Positions 9,858-19,359 of a DNA stretch of 64,000 bases are shown here, piece by piece (position 1 is the stretch's first letter; each line of letters starts with the position of its first letter). The notes under the pieces were generated by a model. That model made no database searches and was not told where the DNA came from. It saw only the letters and a list, made by a program, of their open reading frames with translations. Source of the stretch: Leishmania mexicana MHOM/GT/2001/U1103. Its lineage: Eukaryota; Euglenozoa; Kinetoplastea; Trypanosomatida; Trypanosomatidae. The stretch lies in NCBI RefSeq assembly GCF_000234665.1, contig NC_018327.1, positions 666,443-730,442 on the forward strand, read 5' to 3'. The translations under genes and the position numbers were made by a program.

Positions 9858-11879
9858 ATGAACGTTTTCCACTTTGCAAGCAGCCAGCGGTACCGATCGC
9901 GGGTACCGCTGAGGCAGCTGACGTTCACGGTGGCCGTCTACCGGGCCATCGTTGTGGAGGAGGATAAGGCGGAGTTGCTCGTGGAGGCAACGGTGGCGTG
10001 GGATGGCAAGGTGCTCTCTCCCGCAGAGACGCTGAGTATCTACAAGGATGTGACGCACCTATCGCGGAGGGAGGCGGCAGGAACGGCCCCATACAACGAC
10101 AAGTCGGGTGTTCAGGGAGGCGCGTCTGCACTGGGGCTGGAGGGCGCGCCGCCGGTGTCCTCTCCAGCCATAGTGCCAGCGCCTGCCCCTGGTCCCCTCC
10201 TGCCCAACATTCCGTCTCTCCCCGCACTGTCGGACGCCATCGCGCAGATCAGCAGGCTGCAGTTTTTCTTTTTCACCCGCCCCTCGCTGGAAGACTTCAT
10301 CAACCAGGCTGAGGAGGACGTCCCGGTGGACCCGTCGCCGGGTCCCAGTCTCTTGGCACCCATCGTATTGCGCCAGCACCGACGTGATCATCAGCCCAAC
10401 CGCTGCATGTTTCTTATGTGGGCCGCCGGCGAGCTGCTGGTGTGCGGCCGACCTCCCGGCGCCGCGTCACCTGGACCCGTCGGAGGGGCCGATGATGTCG
10501 CCGGCGGTGACAGCGCCAACGGGGACTCGCACGCGGCAGCTTCGCTCACAGTGCATCCCACCACCGCCGCGGCTCCCTTGCTGCCTTCCGCTGCGGGGGT
10601 GGCGTCATCGATCGACCTTGACGACGTCACGTGGGGCGGCACCGAGCGCGTGCTGTGCACCCTCACTGCCGAGCAAGACGAGTACTTCTTTACAGCAAAG
10701 CCAAGTCTCAACAAGCTGCACACACTGTTGGTCGACGCCGCATACATCTACACGTTCCGCGTGACGGTGTCGCGCGCGGGCGCGTCGGTCGGGCAGCGGG
10801 AACCATTGGCCGGGGATGGGACGCGGCGGGGCGTCCCGGCCGACGGTTGTCTCTTGCCTTCCTCGATTGCCCCTCTGGAGGTGCTGCTGGCCAATGTACG
10901 CGACCTAGCTCAGTCCGTGGCAGAGCAGTACGAGTCTCTCGAGATCGGCAAAGTTGCGGTGGCGCGCCGACTGCTGCGGCAGGTGGCGATGATGGCGCCG
11001 CTGGAACGTGTCGGTACCGACGGTGGCGCTACAGCAGCAGCAGCAGCAGCATCGGTGTCATCATCATCAGAGGTTGCTCGACGGCGTCGCTGGCAGGGAA
11101 CGCTTGGCCTCAGCATGCCGTTTTCTGCCGCCGCCGATCGCACTGGAGCCAGGGGCACCATGGGCACCTTGACATCGTCCTCTAGGTCGCAGCGTGCGAC
11201 CAGCTTTGGAGCCGCGCTCCTCTCGTCAACGGGCGTCAAGCGCAGCGCCTCGTCGCTGCCGTGTGGCTCCTGCCAGTACCATATATTCGGCACAGTCGAC
11301 CGTTGCGTTGGCATCGCGGAGTGGACGCTGTTTGTGCGGTGTCGGCTTGTCGAGGATGACTCTGTCACCCCATCAATGTACGACCCGCACCCCACGTCGT
11401 CGTCGTCCTCATCTGCCGTGTGTGAGTTTATTTCTCAGCTCGCCCACGCTAGCACGTTCGTGGAGGGCGAGTTCCTGTTAGACGTGGACCACGTCTTCAA
11501 CTTGCCTTTCGACTATTCTTTTGTTGGCGCCGCACTGCCCAGCAGCCCGCTGCGACTCATCGCGACTGCCTTTACTGAGGGTGCCGCAGCGGAGGGGTTG
11601 CAGGCACCCGTCGCGTACGCCTGCGTGTCGCTCCCCATCGCCAGCCCCGGCCACCACACAGTCACAGCGCCGATGTGGGCACCACACAAGACTGGTGTCG
11701 AGTTTCTTCGCTCCACACTGGTTGGTGGCGCACCTGGACTGGTGGATGTACGGCAGGCGGGCCCTGCCCCGGCACACCGCACGGGACTCAACGTGAAGGA
11801 GGGTCTCTACACTGACAGCGTTGGCACGCTGCGCATCACGGTGAACATAATCCACCACAAGAACCAGGACAACGACTAA
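9858..11879 (+). CDS. MKS1: MKS1 homologue, B9-domain protein of the ciliary transition zone
   Basis: A 673-aa protein from ATG 9858. Its first residues contain RYRSRVPLRQLTFTV, matching the YRSRDPVRNL opening known from MKS1. The centre is Gly/Ala/Ser-rich with CAG-repeat-coded alanines (near 11031-11053). From about residue 470 to the end is a B9 domain: a strand block YHIFGTVDRC, a hydrophobic FEIPFD-like segment (DHVFNLPFDYSF), a YACVSLPIASPGHH segment corresponding to the YG-xxLPxxPGxH signature, the downstream PMWAP (Trp606) and LVGG blocks, and a final strand TDSVGTLRITVNI that resembles the MKS1 C-terminus. MKS1 acts with B9D1 and B9D2 at the transition zone that gates flagellar entry; here that would be the base of the single flagellum. 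The long low-complexity insert distinguishes it from animal MKS1. Confidence 0.85.
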   Translation: MNVFHFASSQRYRSRVPLRQLTFTVAVYRAIVVEEDKAELLVEATVAWDGKVLSPAETLSIYKDVTHLSRREAAGTAPYNDKSGVQGGASALGLEGAPPVSSPAIVPAPAPGPLLPNIPSLPALSDAIAQISRLQFFFFTRPSLEDFINQAEEDVPVDPSPGPSLLAPIVLRQHRRDHQPNRCMFLMWAAGELLVCGRPPGAASPGPVGGADDVAGGDSANGDSHAAASLTVHPTTAAAPLLPSAAGVASSIDLDDVTWGGTERVLCTLTAEQDEYFFTAKPSLNKLHTLLVDAAYIYTFRVTVSRAGASVGQREPLAGDGTRRGVPADGCLLPSSIAPLEVLLANVRDLAQSVAEQYESLEIGKVAVARRLLRQVAMMAPLERVGTDGGATAAAAAASVSSSSEVARRRRWQGTLGLSMPFSAAADRTGARGTMGTLTSSSRSQRATSFGAALLSSTGVKRSASSLPCGSCQYHIFGTVDRCVGIAEWTLFVRCRLVEDDSVTPSMYDPHPTSSSSSSAVCEFISQLAHASTFVEGEFLLDVDHVFNLPFDYSFVGAALPSSPLRLIATAFTEGAAAEGLQAPVAYACVSLPIASPGHHTVTAPMWAPHKTGVEFLRSTLVGGAPGLVDVRQAGPAPAHRTGLNVKEGLYTDSVGTLRITVNIIHHKNQDND

Positions 11880-12619
11880 GAGGTGCAGCAACGCGTTCTG
11901 GTCGTGTGATGACGGATGGCGGGGCTCTGCCAACTGCCGCTGCTGCCTGCCGTGTAGAACAAGTCTCTCTTCACGTGTGTGTGTGTGTGTGCGTAGGCAC
12001 TGACCACCTTGCAGCTGCAGCGTTGTACTGGATACGGCGACATAGACGGGCACGAATAACGAAGTATCGCTCAACACCGTTGGCAGACCGGAGAGAGGGA
12101 GGCGAAAGGGGAGGGGATGGGGTCATGTCATATGCGTACGTATATGAGCGACTCACCCCCGCACGTTGCGACGGGTGGGGGAGGTGAGGAGAGGAGATAT
12201 GCAAGCTCGCCAGATGGAGCTCCTCCCATGCACGCCCCGTCCCACCCCTCTCCTTTTCCCTTTGTAACGCAGTGGTGCGCACAAAGCCGTTGAGGAGATG
12301 GGGCCGAGGTCATCCCATGTGTAGCGCTGGCGTGCTTCTGGTCCCTTGACGCACATGTGGCGCATCTTCTCTGCCGCACTTTCCTTTCGCTCTCTTCCAC
12401 ATCGTTTTCTGCTCTCCTCCTCCTCGTGGCTGTCGGCGGCACGGACATATCTGTGGCCGCCGTGGTGCTGCCGTCGTCCGCGCGGATATATGAGAGTCGT
12501 GTTGTGTGCCGCGGATCGCTCACCCCCCACCCCTCCTCTGCAGGGTAGCTGCGACCCCCACTTTTATCCGTCTCTAGACATCCGTCGATTCATCCTTTCC
12601 CTCTAGCTGGCACGGTGCG
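11880..12619 (+). other. Intergenic/UTR spacer with TG repeat and acceptor
   Basis: No convincing gene. It has a TG run at about 11977-11991 and CT-rich tracts; the one at 12590-12603 ends in TAG (12604-12606), only 13 bases before the next ATG. Confidence 0.6.
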
Positions 12620-13012
12620 ATGCAGCCCATCTCATCTGCCGTGCCAGTGGACACGTACACGGCGCCACTTGTGAACGCCTCTTACAAGCGCGCGAACGGC
12701 GAGGCACCTCTTTCCCGTAGCCGTGTGAACGACGGGCAGCACCCCTACGTGCCAGCGCTGGTGCGCCCCCAGCTGCAGTGCTTCTCTGAAAATGATATAC
12801 GTGCGCTAGAGCTGCGGATGGAGTATCAGGCGCGGGCTGCCGCGCGCAGCCAGCGCATTGACGCGCGTGCCAGCCGCGTCTCCGCTGCGGCCCATGCTGC
12901 AGCGGAGCAGCGCAGCGTGGTGCTGCGCCAACGGGCTGCTCGACATGCCAAGGCGGCCGGTGAGGCATGCGTAAAGAAGATTCAGGAGGATTACCGCACC
13001 ATGGGCGTGTGA
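12620..13012 (+). CDS. Small helical protein, function unknown
   Basis: A 130-aa protein from ATG 12620, which lies 13 bases after a pyrimidine tract ending in TAG. I do not recognise a family. Residues 1-50 are polar and Pro/Ser-containing. From residue ~55 (FSENDIRALELR) to the end it is Ala/Arg/Gln-rich and strongly helical, probably one long coiled coil, ending in KKIQEDYRTMGV. No signal peptide, membrane segment or cysteine cluster is visible. Codon use is coding-like, supporting a real gene. Its position after the MKS1 homologue does not by itself imply a shared role. Confidence 0.65.
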   Translation: MQPISSAVPVDTYTAPLVNASYKRANGEAPLSRSRVNDGQHPYVPALVRPQLQCFSENDIRALELRMEYQARAAARSQRIDARASRVSAAAHAAAEQRSVVLRQRAARHAKAAGEACVKKIQEDYRTMGV

Positions 13013-13758
13013 TGCCTCACATAGACAATCACCGCGTGTGTGCCGCGGCATCGCGCCGATCGCAAGACACGCTGTCTCGTACCTCTTTCCCCCCGTGTCC
13101 CCCCTCCCCTCCCCCTCCCCCATAGCAGCGCTCAGGCAGGCAGGCAGGCAAATACATGTGTAGAGGCTTTTGGTGTCTTGATAGACGACAGGTGCATCGC
13201 TCAGTGCGATGAACGAGAGGAACCACAAAGTCAGAGGATGAACACCTGAAGCGAGAGTGAGTGCGGCAGAGTAGCGGCGCGCATTGTGCTGGGGTACCAA
13301 GGCGCGCTCTGCCTGAGAGAGGCACTCCTGCTGCTGCGGCATCTGGAGCGGCTGCCTGCTCTTTTTCCTGGGTGCAGGGATGCTCTCATGTACAGCGGTG
13401 AAGAGGTCGACACTCAGTCGTTGTGCAGTGACAGAGTCACGTGGATCGGTGCGTGTCCAGCCATCATCATCTTCTTTGCCTCTCACACGTTCTTCCTCTT
13501 CTCTCTTCGGGAGCGCACACGTACGCAAGCACTCGTCCTTTAGCGGCTGTGCCGTTGACCATCACCAACGCCCTTCGCTGTGTATTCACTAGTACACGTA
13601 CACGCACCCAAAGACACGAGCATTGGGTACTTGGCAGCGATAAACCGCGGACAGCAGCAGTGCTCCGTTGCACCCGCAGCTTTGAATCCACGCCATTACA
13701 AGGCCTCAACACACTGGCACTTGTCTCCTTCACCGTGCAACGCGTACATAGGTCAACT
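13013..13758 (+). other. Intergenic/UTR spacer with CAGG repeat
   Basis: No convincing gene. It has a C-rich tract at 13081-13122, a short CAGG tandem repeat at about 13133-13148 and a CT tract near 13484-13507. Confidence 0.6.
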
Positions 13759-14175
13759 ATGAGTGACCCAGCCAACATCAACCACTACGATGCGCGCGCC
13801 TACACCCGCAAGGGTACAACGCGGCGTGTTGTGGTGCGCGAGAAGCCGGTTTTGAAGTCTCGCATGCAACGCCTTGCGGACTACCTACGCCCGACTACCC
13901 GCCACGGCTTCAACATCGTGGGCACCTTTGAGCTGAGCAAGGTCATGGCCTGCATCATCTTCCCCGTCTTCATGCTTCTTTACTGGAAGAATAAGGAGAA
14001 GGAGTTGCCGGATAGCTGGGAGCAGCAGTTTGGCGGCCTGCAGCACCGCCAGTTCCGCGAGGATCAGCTGCCAGAGCAAGACACCGACTACTTCAGCATC
14101 ATGGAGAACTTCCAGGAGCGTCGCGAAGCCGCGCTGCAGAAGAAGCGGGAGGCGCTGCAGAGCAGAATAGTCTGA
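13759..14175 (+). CDS. Single-pass membrane protein, function unknown
   Basis: The open frame runs from 13441, but its leading part is leader-like; ATG 13759 gives 138 aa. The N-terminal ~60 residues are basic (RKGTTRRVVVREK and similar). One hydrophobic helix lies at about residues 62-77 (VMACIIFPVFMLLYW). The C-terminal ~60 residues are charged and helical, ending in a Glu/Arg/Lys-rich stretch. A basic N-terminus, one helix and a charged tail resemble small supernumerary subunits of mitochondrial inner-membrane complexes, but this is only an analogy; I do not recognise the family. An ER membrane location is equally possible. Confidence 0.65.
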   Translation: MSDPANINHYDARAYTRKGTTRRVVVREKPVLKSRMQRLADYLRPTTRHGFNIVGTFELSKVMACIIFPVFMLLYWKNKEKELPDSWEQQFGGLQHRQFREDQLPEQDTDYFSIMENFQERREAALQKKREALQSRIV

Positions 14176-15560
14176 AGCACTGCGCACAGTGGAGCGGGAA
14201 GGTGGATGACTCGGTGTATGTGTGTGTGTGTGTGGGGCTGTCCATATGCTAGTGAGAGAGGCTCCTCGCCGCTTCCGTCGGCATTGGTCTGACAGACTTG
14301 TTCGGCTTTCAGTGCTGTCCTCGTCGCTGTCGTTGCTGGGAGATTTTGTGCGGTGCCGGCTCTCTTCGCCTGTTGCCCTCCCCCTCCCCCTTTCCTCTCT
14401 TGTCGCTCCTGTTTCTCTTGCTACGTCTGTGGCTGTCACTACTCATCACACATACATACAGAGATGAGCTCCCCTGCGCTAGCTCGCCCCCCCTCATCCT
14501 CATCCGCCTGCGGATGCGTGCCTCTGCGCTGTAGCATGAGCGCATCAGCCTGCTTGCGCACCACCTTCGCCTCCGATTAAAGCCGAGACTCGCTTACTTC
14601 GCACCTTCCGCCTCCCTGGGACTTTTGCACAGCTTCATCCTTCGAGGGGATGGAAGGACGCTCTGCGCAGCACCCAAACTCTTGCTCGCTCTCCCACCCC
14701 ATCTCATGCTCGTCTCTCTCTGTCTGCGTGTCTCATGTGTGCAGTCGAACCTTTTCCGTCGCACCCGGTTGTCCTACTCTATCGTCTCCTCCGCTGCTGT
14801 TGTGCACTCTCCGTTCGTTTCTCTTTGCTCGTGTTGTCTCCTCCGCTGCTGTCGCTGGCACCTGCGGGTGCTCTCTGCGCCAACCTATACCCCACCTCTC
14901 TCGGCCAAGGTGTACCCACCGTCACACACACCGACAGCTACACCCTCCCTCCCCCTTCTTCGCGCAGGTGTGCTCCTTGTTCGCCTTTCTTTCTTAAGAG
15001 ACCACCGTGCGTGTAGAGCCAAGCACGTCTACCAAGCCGCACAGGCACGTGCTCACAGAATCCTTTCTCGGACGCACGCCTCCTCGACGTCTTGTCGGCG
15101 CACCCCCCGCCCTGCCGCCGCCATCCTTGTCCTTTACGCTGCCATCTCTTCCCTTAGACCCTCCCCTCCTCGCCTTTCTTCTCTCTTCTCCCCTGTTAGC
15201 CGTCGCTGCCGCTGTGGCTGCTATCTTCGCTGGCTCATCTTTATATTCCACGTACGACGTGCTAGACACCTGCGGTTTGCCGGGGTGCTTGCTTCTGTCG
15301 GCGTGAGGTGCAGGCACGTGAACCCCAGGCCGTGCTCCATCCGTGCCGCTGGTGCTGCCCTCATTTCCCGCCTCCTCCTCTTTCCGCCGCCACGACGTCG
15401 ACTGCGCAGAGGGCGAGACGCCGCCGCAGATCTTTGTACACGTACACATTTCGTGGCGTTGAAACTGCGGCCGCTCGCGAGTCGCGCTAGCACTCACGGA
15501 GTCTGCCTTGCTGCGGACTACGTGAGTGTACGCACGTGTACCCGAGCGAGGGGGCTGGAG
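14176..15560 (+). other. Intergenic/UTR spacer, CT-rich
   Basis: No convincing gene. TG run at 14218-14233, then many CT-rich tracts (14379-14402, 14680-14735, 14941-14963, 15149-15196, 15362-15400). CAGs at 14964-14966 and 15407-15409 are candidate spliced-leader acceptors for the RING gene. The open frame here is a leader artefact. Confidence 0.6.
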
Positions 15561-16766
15561 ATGCCGAAGCGAGGTAGAGCAACCTCAACCGACGCGTCAT
15601 ACGCCGCTGAGCACGGCGTTGTGGAGGTAAGCGACGCGGACAGCCCAACCACGCAGCCGATCAGCGTGGAGGAGATGATGGAGTCTCAGCGGGATCCTCT
15701 GCTAGAGCAGCAGCTGGACGCACTGGAGGTGGACGAGGACTTCCGTGAATCCATTCGAGCTATGACGCCGAATACGCGCAGAGACGTCTTGAATGACATC
15801 ATCCGCCATCAGCAACACACCGAGATTGAAGAGGGCTTGATGCGAGGCTTCCATGTAGGCGACTTTGGCAGCGCGGGGCCGCTCTTCACGTTTGGCGCGG
15901 GTATACCACCTGGCATGCATCAGGTGCACATGATGGGTGGCTCTCAGGGGGATACTGACGCTGACGACTACGCTGACATGATGGGCGATGTTGAGGAGGA
16001 GGAAGAGGGCGAACTGCACGACTCCGATAGACATGCGGCGGTCGAGGAGGACGAGGAGGCGGAGACGGGGTTCACAGTTGAGAGGCCGCCATTTTTACTG
16101 CGCGGCATGGCAATGGGCTCCATCGACAATGCCGGGATGCCGCATGTACAGGACCTTGGAGGACAGTCCCCGCAGCAGGCGGGAGCGCCACCGTCCGTTC
16201 TCGATATTCTCCGACTTATTGCCGGGCACAGCACACCGCAGGCTCGCAGTCGCGGCGGCGATGGCCTCCATCACCAGGGCCGCGGCTCGGGCCAGCGCAC
16301 CGCCTTCGAGGAGGGCATGATGAACCTCCACAACCTCATCGGTGTGCTGCAGCAAGCTAATGTGATGCAGTCCATGGGCCTGGACCATGACATCGACGAT
16401 ATGACGTACGAGGAGCTACTGGAGTTGGAAGAGCGCATCGGAAACGTCAGCAAAGGCGTACCACCGGCCTTGCTCGACAGCTGCATGGTACCGCTGCGAA
16501 GCACATCGGCCGACGCTGGCACGTGCGCCGTCTGCCAAGAGGAGCTCAGCGGCACCTCCGCTACGGCCGCGGCCGCGGCCAGCGCCGCACCCACCGCTAC
16601 CTCGCCTAGCGGCACGGACAAGGCGTGTGTCAAGCTGCTCAACTGCCCTCATGCGTTCCACAAGCCATGCATCAACCAGTGGCTAACCCAGAATAAGACA
16701 TGCCCCATCTGCAAAGTGGAGGTGTTGCCGAAGCCAGCGCCGTCGTCGTCCTCGGCTCCTTCGTAG
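15561..16766 (+). CDS. RING-H2 finger protein, probable E3 ubiquitin ligase
   Basis: The frame is open from 14625 but the upstream part reads as CT-rich leader; ATG 15561 gives 401 aa. A C-terminal RING-H2 has all eight ligands: Cys322, Cys325, Cys362, His364, His367, Cys370, Cys381, Cys384. The loop between Cys325 and Cys362 holds an Ala/Thr/Ser-rich insertion (about residues 331-355). Upstream are an acidic segment (EEEEEGELHDSDRH), a Gly/Met-rich stretch and a helical region (MTYEELLELEERIG) that often precedes such RING domains in cytosolic RNF126/RNF181-type ligases. It would recruit an E2 enzyme and ubiquitinate unknown substrates. No membrane segment or signal peptide is seen. Confidence 0.85.
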   Translation: MPKRGRATSTDASYAAEHGVVEVSDADSPTTQPISVEEMMESQRDPLLEQQLDALEVDEDFRESIRAMTPNTRRDVLNDIIRHQQHTEIEEGLMRGFHVGDFGSAGPLFTFGAGIPPGMHQVHMMGGSQGDTDADDYADMMGDVEEEEEGELHDSDRHAAVEEDEEAETGFTVERPPFLLRGMAMGSIDNAGMPHVQDLGGQSPQQAGAPPSVLDILRLIAGHSTPQARSRGGDGLHHQGRGSGQRTAFEEGMMNLHNLIGVLQQANVMQSMGLDHDIDDMTYEELLELEERIGNVSKGVPPALLDSCMVPLRSTSADAGTCAVCQEELSGTSATAAAAASAAPTATSPSGTDKACVKLLNCPHAFHKPCINQWLTQNKTCPICKVEVLPKPAPSSSSAPS

Positions 16767-17542
16767 TGAGCAGGGTGTTTGCTGGGGGTAGGGGGTTGAG
16801 GTGGGGCGGTGGCCTGCACAGAGATAAGGGGACGGGTGGAGCGGCGGGCGGGGCGCGTTGAACTCCCACTTTGGCTTTTATAACTCTTTCCTCATCTCCC
16901 TGCGCCCGCTGTCGCGTCTGATGATGTAAGTCAGAACGGAAAGGAGAAAGAGCGACGGTGCATGCACTTGTGTGTGCAGGCTCAGGATGTGTGCTACGCC
17001 ATGCCGACACCGTGGTGTGTCCGTCTGTGGGGCTGAAAAGATGTATGGTGCGCCTGTATGCGTGCTTGTGCATATTGGTGTCGCATGTCACTGCTGTGCT
17101 GCCTTTGTTGACCGTTATTAGAGAAGTTTGCCAGAACTATTCTCATCTCACCGACAGCGTGTCGCCCTCTGTCTTCACCGGGCATCGTCCATGGTAAGGC
17201 ATTGCTCTCTCCTCTCTGTGTGCCACTCGAGGTGCGGCTGATCTCCTGGTGCCTCTGCGGTGCGGTGACAGCGCGACAGTGGAGCGGCCGGCCGTGACGT
17301 CTCTCGCGCGATGAGGGTCTGCCTTTCCGTATATGGTGGCGCCCAGGAGCAGTCTCGTACAAGTGCACGTATGCACACGGAGGGAGATGCCCTCGTACGC
17401 CCCTCTCTCTGCCACTCGTCCCACCCACTCACCCATCTCTCTCTTCTCGTGTGCGTGTGTGCCCGTCGTGCTGAAGGAGCTCCTGTGTTGCGAGCGCGAC
17501 TCACGCACTGACACGCAAGCGATCTACAAGAGCAGGCGAACG
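16767..17542 (+). other. Intergenic/UTR spacer
   Basis: No convincing gene. A G-rich block follows the stop; a CT-rich tract at about 17402-17450 with AG downstream near 17476 likely serves trans-splicing of the first Vti1 gene. Confidence 0.6.
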
Positions 17543-18295
17543 ATGTCGGGCCTCTTCAACTCCTATGAGGAGGACTTCAACGACACTGTGCGGGGCCTCC
17601 GCGAGGGGTGCTCCAAACTGCAGGCAAACATTGACGCACAGTCCGCGCCTGAGAAGGACCCAACACGCATTTATCACCCACCGCCTGCCACCGGCCCCCT
17701 CAGCCGGGCGCAGCAGCTGCAGGTTGTGCAGCAAAGCCTCTCTCACGCAAAGGACCTGCTCACCAGTATGATGTACGAGGTGACAGACCTTTCGCCCTCA
17801 GAGGGAGCGGTGGCGAAGCAGAAGGTAGAGGCGTTTCGCAAGATATGCAACGGCCTAGATCGAGAGGTGGCGCACTTGCGGCAGTCGTGCAATGCGGCGG
17901 ACAGGACGGACTTGCTTCGGTTTTGCGGCTCCCCTACTGCTGGCGGCACAGGCGACGCCTTCATGGCCGAGGCGGACGCCGACACCCAGGCGCATCGCCT
18001 CTTGGCCCTTCAAACGACCGAGAAGCTACAAGGCGGCACCAGCACGCTGCGCAAGGCAGAGGCGTACCTCGCGCAGACAAACAATCTCGGCCGCGAGTCC
18101 CTCAACACGCTCCGCACGCAGACGGAGCAGATTGCACACGTGCACGAAATCACCAACGACGTCGACGCCGAGATATCGCGAGCGCGGGTGCTTATCAACC
18201 AAATGCAGCGCACCGCCATCAAGCACAAGATGTGGCTCCTTGGCATCATCCTTTTACTAGTCGGCTTCATCTTCCTCCTCGTCTACCGTCACTGA
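17543..18295 (+). CDS. VTI1: Vti1-type Qb-SNARE, copy 1
   Basis: ATG 17543 gives 250 aa. The order is that of Vti1: an N-terminal helical region (LFNSYEEDF start), a linker, one SNARE helix and a C-terminal tail anchor. The SNARE motif runs through LNTLRTQTEQI, with Gln193 at the zero-layer position, and continues to INQMQRTAIKHK. A hydrophobic helix (about 231-249) ends two residues before the stop, so almost nothing projects into the lumen. Vti1 proteins pair with other Q- and R-SNAREs in Golgi, endosome and vacuole/lysosome fusion. It lies directly upstream of a related gene (19360-20208), sharing motifs PPATGP, AADR-DLL and IKHK, so the two look like an old tandem duplication. Which trafficking step this copy serves cannot be told. 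Confidence 0.85.
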   Translation: MSGLFNSYEEDFNDTVRGLREGCSKLQANIDAQSAPEKDPTRIYHPPPATGPLSRAQQLQVVQQSLSHAKDLLTSMMYEVTDLSPSEGAVAKQKVEAFRKICNGLDREVAHLRQSCNAADRTDLLRFCGSPTAGGTGDAFMAEADADTQAHRLLALQTTEKLQGGTSTLRKAEAYLAQTNNLGRESLNTLRTQTEQIAHVHEITNDVDAEISRARVLINQMQRTAIKHKMWLLGIILLLVGFIFLLVYRH

Positions 18296-19359
18296 TGGGG
18301 CAAAGGAGAGATTGCGTGACTGGGCGTGTGCCGGCTGTGCGCCTACGTATCCCTGCGCGTGCGCGCGCTTCCTCCATTGCCTCTTGCGTTGGTGTTGCTC
18401 TTCCTTGCCTTGCTACGTATTTTGTATTGTCGGTACAGTGGCACACGTTCTTTTCCGAATTACTGTACCCCCTCTGTGTGCTCCTCCTCCCCGCAAAGCT
18501 TCTCTCTGATCACTGACGCGCCGTGCAGGGCGGCAGCCGCAAGCCGATGGCGCGGCCGTCAAAGCTGGCCTGCACCACTGATGGCGGAGATGGAGAAAAC
18601 GAGAAGTCACGAGCGAGAGCTCGAGCCGAGCCTCGACAGCATTCACACATGTGCATCGGGGTATCATGAGAGATCGCTTGCGCGTCCTCGTGTCTGTTGT
18701 GACGCTGTGCGCTTCTGCAGCCCGCACTCACGTGTGTTTCCTCATCGAGCACGGATGCAGCGTAGCGGCCGTCTCAGCAGCGGATGGCCCGACCTCCATA
18801 GCAGCCCTTTCCACATCTCCCCTGCTGCCTTAGCTCTCCGCAACGCGGTGGATGATGAGCGCGCATCAACTTCTCAGAATCACCGAGGACACAGTGCGTC
18901 GAGTAAGAAGAAGTGAATAGCTGGTGAGGAAAGGCGACGTGGAGGACGACTTCCTCGCCCTCCTGCTTGTTCGTCCGTGAAGTCTGCGCCTCTCTCCTTC
19001 CGAGCTGCCGGCTGCGTTCACTCCCCCTCCTCTTCTATTTCTCTAGGTGTGTGTGTGGGTGAGTGGGTCTGCTTTACATCGTCCTCCGTCTTGCGCTGGG
19101 CACTGCCGTCACGCTCTCCCTCCCGCTCGGCGCGCGCACCCTCCACTCGTTGATTTGTGCGTCCGTTCCCGACGCTCTTGCCGTGCTCTGGGGGGACCTG
19201 CTGCGCCTCTTTGACTTGTGCAGCGCACACCCAAGAGAGATCTCTCTCGCCCATCCCTCCCCCGACTCCCCAATCTTCCCTTCTCCGCCCCTCACTTCTC
19301 TCGTGCGCTTGCCTTTACTCCTGCAACACCGGCACACGCACAGCGCAGCCGTGGCAGCC
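18296..19359 (+). other. Intergenic/UTR spacer
   Basis: No convincing gene. A CT-rich tract at 19020-19043 ending in TAG (19044-19046) is a plausible acceptor, and further CT tracts lie at 19243-19325. The open frame from 19063 to the ATG looks like leader. Confidence 0.6.

Noticed and set aside
9285..10058. 257-codon minus-strand frame
   Set aside because: It overlaps the start of the MKS1 homologue on the other strand and is Arg/Cys-rich with no domain; a GC-rich shadow.
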